A stretch of 64,000 nucleotides of DNA. Origin: Lacinutrix sp. MedPE-SW (GTDB lineage: Bacteria; Bacteroidota; Bacteroidia; Flavobacteriales; Flavobacteriaceae). The stretch covers positions 62,001 through 126,000 of the forward strand of contig NZ_MPCX01000007.1 of NCBI RefSeq assembly GCF_001874145.1, written 5' to 3'. Within the stretch, counting starts at the first letter, position 1, and each line of letters starts with the position of its first letter. Shown piece after piece: positions 61,103-64,000 of the stretch. Position numbers and translations under genes: made by a program. The notes under the pieces are model-generated. The model saw only the letters and a list, made by a program, of their open reading frames with translations. It was not told the DNA's origin and did not search any database.

Positions 61103-63025
61103 TTACTTTGGTATAATATTATCTGGTAGTGGTTTTACCTCTTCCATTGGAATTATTTGATATTGCGTTTCTCTATTTATTTTAAAAGGTTCTCCAGAAT
61201 ATGGTTTAGCATATTCATTTTCAAGACTATGTGTTAACAACCATTTTTCTAAATCTTTACGTGTAATTTTGTTATTAACGTATTTTTCAATCATTAAACT
61301 GGCAATTTTTCCGGCAAACCTACTTCCAAAGTAGCCATTTTCTACAAAAACCGCTAAAGCAATTTTTGGATTATCTTTAGGTGCAAAAGCAACAAAAATG
61401 GAGTGATCTGTTAATTGTGTTTTTACACTATCTATTATTGCAAAGTTTTCTACAGTACCAGTTTTTCCACATATTTCAAGTCCTTTAACTTGTAAACCAC
61501 TAGCAGTTCCTTTTTTATAAACATTTAGCATGCCTTCAATAACAGGTTCAAAGTGTTTTTTATCTATGGTTGTATATTTAGGTGTTGTAAATTTTTTAGG
61601 TAAAGATTCACCTTCTATAGCTTTTACAATATGTGGCGTATAATAATAACCTCTATTTGCAATTGCTGCAACCATATTAGCAAGTTGTATTGGTGTTGTT
61701 GCAACTTCACCTTGACCAATAGCATTAGAAATAGTATATGTAGAATAAAAACGCTCTGGATATGCTTTTTGGTAGTATGCTTTATCTGGAATACGTCCTT
61801 TTTGGCCAACATATAAATCGTTATTTAAAAAGTTGCCTAAGCCAAAGCTTTTAGCATGGTTACTCCATAACTCAATTCCATCTCTCGCATTTCCTGGTTT
61901 TTCTAAAATTCTACGATATGTAGTAGCAAAATATGCATTACAAGATTCTTGAATACCTCTACTAACATCGTTTCTTGCACCATAATGGCAGTGGCATTTC
62001 ATAAACCTATTTCCATATTTATAGCCTGAATAACAAGTTATTTTTTCATCAGTGGTAATTACATTTTCTTGTAAACCAATTAAAGCATTCATTAATTTAA
62101 AAGGAGATCCAGGCTCATAGACACCTTGTAAACTTCTATTAAATAAAGGTTTTGCTATAGAGTCGTTAAATAGTTTTGTGTAGTTTTTAGAGCGCTTCCT
62201 ACCTACTAAATCGTTAGGATTATATGTTGGTGCGGCAATCATAGCTAAAATCTCTCCAGAACTTGGCTCTATGGCAATTACGCCGCCACGTTTATTTTGC
62301 ATTAACCATTCGCCGTAGGCCTGAAGCTCATAATCTATTGTAATTTTTATATCCTTACCAGGTTTAGGTAGCGTGTCTAAAGTTCCATCTTTGTATGGAC
62401 CAATATTTCTATTAAATCTATCTTTTTGAATAAATTTAATGCCTTTTCTACCACGTAAGGTATTCTCGTATGACGCTTCAACACCTGCTTTACCAATTAA
62501 ATCACCACGTTTGTAATAAGGGTCATTTTTAATATTGCGATTATTTACTTCACCAATATCTCCTAACACATTGGCTCCAATTGTAGTTTCGTATTTTCTT
62601 AGTGATCTTTTTTGAATATAAAAACCATGATATTTTCTCATTTTTTCTTGTAAAATAGCATAGTCTTCTTTCGATAAACTAGATACCATTACAGATGGTA
62701 ATCGCCAAGAATAATGTTTTGCTTTATCGATTTGTTTTATAAAATGTTCCTTGTCTATTTTTAAAAGATTACAAAACTCTAAGGTGTCTAGTGGTTCTAC
62801 TTCTCTTGGTATTACCATGACATCGTAAGATGGTTGGTTGGCAACTAAAAGTTTTCCATTTCTATCATAAACAAAGCCACGTTTTGGGTAGTCGTATACT
62901 TTTCTAATAGCATTGTCTTCAAAAATACTATCGTTATTAGATTTGTAAACTTGTAAATAGAAAAGCCTCGCAGTAAAGACGATACCAACGATTATAACAG
63001 AAATAAAGAGTAAAAATTGTCTCAT
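61103..63025 (-). CDS. mrdA: Penicillin-binding protein 2 (elongation transpeptidase)
   Basis: 640 residues. An N-terminal membrane anchor (4-22), a pedestal domain (KRGFVYDRNGKLLVANQPSYDV), then the transpeptidase: SxxK in YEPGSPFKLMNAL (about 305), SCN in QESCNAYFATT (about 360) and KTG in ICGKTGTVEN (about 516). It cross-links new peptidoglycan in partnership with RodA. Its ATG overlaps the mreD stop by four bases, consistent with coupled translation. Confidence 0.95.
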   Translation of the reverse strand: MRQFLLFISVIIVGIVFTARLFYLQVYKSNNDSIFEDNAIRKVYDYPKRGFVYDRNGKLLVANQPSYDVMVIPREVEPLDTLEFCNLLKIDKEHFIKQIDKAKHYSWRLPSVMVSSLSKEDYAILQEKMRKYHGFYIQKRSLRKYETTIGANVLGDIGEVNNRNIKNDPYYKRGDLIGKAGVEASYENTLRGRKGIKFIQKDRFNRNIGPYKDGTLDTLPKPGKDIKITIDYELQAYGEWLMQNKRGGVIAIEPSSGEILAMIAAPTYNPNDLVGRKRSKNYTKLFNDSIAKPLFNRSLQGVYEPGSPFKLMNALIGLQENVITTDEKITCYSGYKYGNRFMKCHCHYGARNDVSRGIQESCNAYFATTYRRILEKPGNARDGIELWSNHAKSFGLGNFLNNDLYVGQKGRIPDKAYYQKAYPERFYSTYTISNAIGQGEVATTPIQLANMVAAIANRGYYYTPHIVKAIEGESLPKKFTTPKYTTIDKKHFEPVIEGMLNVYKKGTASGLQVKGLEICGKTGTVENFAIIDSVKTQLTDHSIFVAFAPKDNPKIALAVFVENGYFGSRFAGKIASLMIEKYVNNKITRKDLEKWLLTHSLENEYAKPYSGEPFKINRETQYQIIPMEEVKPLPDNIIPK

Positions 63026-63531
63026 TTTTTTTCGTTTCGACTAAAAATAATAGTTACTAAAACACACAAAATAATAGTGAATATACTTGAGAATAACGTG
63101 TTTTTGAGGATTAAAATTATCTTAGAAAAGTTAAAAAAGTCTAATGAAAATAAAACAAAGTGGTGTATTATGGTTAATATAGTTAAATAGCTAAGTCTTT
63201 GTCCAAAATCGGTATTTCCAAATTTTACAGCTTGATGCTCATAAATGGCACCAAAACTAAATTTAAGTGCTGCAGGACGAATAAAAGCAATAGTAACAGC
63301 TGCTGCTGCGTGCATACCACCGGAATCTAAAAACATATCTATAAACAAACCAAGTAAAAAACTTAATAATATAAAAAGCATTCTATTGTTTTTTATTGGA
63401 TATAGTGCAATAAATAAAATGTACAAATATGGATTTATATAACCTAGAAAATTAACGTGGCTTAACACCCATACTTGTAAAAGTAACAAGACAATAAACC
63501 TTACAGTATGTATTGAAAATAGACTAGTCAT
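63022..63531 (-). CDS. mreD: Rod shape-determining protein MreD
   Basis: 169 residues with about five membrane helices. The sequence is weakly conserved but position (between mreC and mrdA), length and the segment LLGLFIDMFLDSGGMHAAAAVTIAFIRP match MreD. It is a membrane part of the elongasome. Its start overlaps the mreC stop by eight bases. Confidence 0.85.
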   Translation of the reverse strand: MTSLFSIHTVRFIVLLLLQVWVLSHVNFLGYINPYLYILFIALYPIKNNRMLFILLSFLLGLFIDMFLDSGGMHAAAAVTIAFIRPAALKFSFGAIYEHQAVKFGNTDFGQRLSYLTILTIIHHFVLFSLDFFNFSKIILILKNTLFSSIFTIILCVLVTIIFSRNEKK

Positions 63532-64000
63532 TTGTTGCGTTTAATAAATTATTAATAGCCTCACTGTCTTTGTTTTCAATTATATATACATGCTCAATAT
63601 TTGTCATGTCGTTAAAAAGCTTCACATTTATTTCGTAATAATTCTCAGCATTGTCCAATTTAAAATTTGAAACTACACCTATAGGAACACCTTTAGGAAA
63701 TATTGCCGATCTTCCCGATGTAATAATAGTATCTCCTTTTTGCACAGGAGCTATTTTAGGTATTTCTGTTAATTGTATTTCACTTGGAGAAGCTGTATTC
63801 CAACTTAATGATCCAAAATGGTCTGTTTTTTTTAATTGTGCACTAATACGACTTGTTGTATTTAAAATGGATAATACCGTTGCGTATTTAGAGCTTGTAC
63901 TTTCTATAATTCCTAAAATACCTTTAGAGGTTATAACACCAAAATCTTGTTTAATACTGTCCTTTTTTCCTCTATTAACTAGTAAAATATTATTAGAAGT
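63524..64000 (-). CDS. mreC: Rod shape-determining protein MreC (N-terminus beyond window)
   Basis: The frame is open to the right edge; 158 residues of the C-terminal part are visible, starting inside the beta-barrel region (SNNILLVNRGKKDSIKQDFG). MreC signatures: GVITSKGILGIIESTSSKYATVL, GDTIITSGRSAIFPKGVPIGVV. It forms periplasmic filaments that bind PBP2. mreB is expected just outside the window. The GTG at 63745 is internal, not the start. Confidence 0.92.
   Translation of the reverse strand, partial: TSNNILLVNRGKKDSIKQDFGVITSKGILGIIESTSSKYATVLSILNTTSRISAQLKKTDHFGSLSWNTASPSEIQLTEIPKIAPVQKGDTIITSGRSAIFPKGVPIGVVSNFKLDNAENYYEINVKLFNDMTNIEHVYIIENKDSEAINNLLNATND

Noticed and set aside
1-64000. 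Prophage, insertion sequence, CRISPR array or defence island
   Set aside because: No transposase, integrase, phage structural, Cas or restriction genes and no regularly spaced direct repeats were seen.

Overview
The window reads as chromosomal DNA of a marine-type member of the Flavobacteriaceae (Bacteroidota). The sequence is strongly AT-rich. Promoters fit the Bacteroidota TTG / TAnnTTTG pattern and starts rarely show a Shine-Dalgarno sequence. The protein families are characteristic: SusC/FecA-type TonB receptors with ECF sigma and FecR, DUF5686, TatA, a bacterial alpha-2-macroglobulin, an HPRT-adenylate kinase fusion, and Bacteroidota-type lipoproteins. I see no prophage, insertion sequence, CRISPR array, rRNA or tRNA. 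Most of the window is core metabolism with short regulatory islands between operons.

Layout. 1-1.06 kb: end of a HipA-like kinase gene plus a DUF3037 partner. 1.07-8.3 kb: flavoprotein monooxygenase, CPBP protease, subtilase lipoprotein, TatA, pyrophosphatase, outer-membrane barrel, zinc protease lipoprotein. 8.3-12.6 kb: a cell-surface signalling locus (ECF sigma, FecR, FecA-like receptor, a divergent repeat lipoprotein and a tiny membrane peptide). 12.6-18.2 kb: DUF5686 protein, pdhB, etfB-etfA. 18.3-27.2 kb: bifunctional nuclease, nucleoside transporter, thyA, CBM48 protein, membrane-anchored DHFR, methyltransferase, FAD dehydrogenase, fabD, lspA. 27.4-36.4 kb: amidohydrolase, galE, DegT aminotransferase, waaA, acidic lipoprotein, endonuclease and a GT2/FkbM/KAS III cassette. 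36.5-42.9 kb: gcvP, UbiA-like membrane protein, a second ECF sigma/zinc anti-sigma pair and a GbsR-regulated methyltransferase operon. 43-50 kb: M3 peptidase, a non-coding region with two related small-RNA-like units, purE-purK, HPRT-Adk, obg. 50-64 kb: alpha-2-macroglobulin with an inserted TonB plug, TPR protein, mpl, lipoprotein, and the cell-elongation operon mreC-mreD-mrdA-rodA, cut by the window end.

The strongest new observation is regulatory. Three copies of one ECF-type promoter (AAAGTAGGGTA, then GTCTTA or GTCTAA, with exactly 20 bases from GGG to GTC) sit around the sigma gene at 8.4-9.15 kb. One faces FecR-receptor, one faces the 355-residue lipoprotein, and one faces a 30-codon hydrophobic ORF. 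This predicts a three-branch local regulon. Second, the 392-base gap at 45.1-45.5 kb holds two tandem, related transcription units, each with promoter, hairpin, shared GATTAATAGCGA box and intrinsic terminator. Third, two AAACTTTC-N10-GAAAGTTT operators flank a GbsR-type regulator and overlap its own promoter. Unusual protein architectures are the 2TM-DHFR, lipocalin-like-CNT transporter, HPRT-Adk and plug-containing alpha-2-macroglobulin. Two members of a REP-like repeat family abut gene ends at 29.8 and 57.5 kb.
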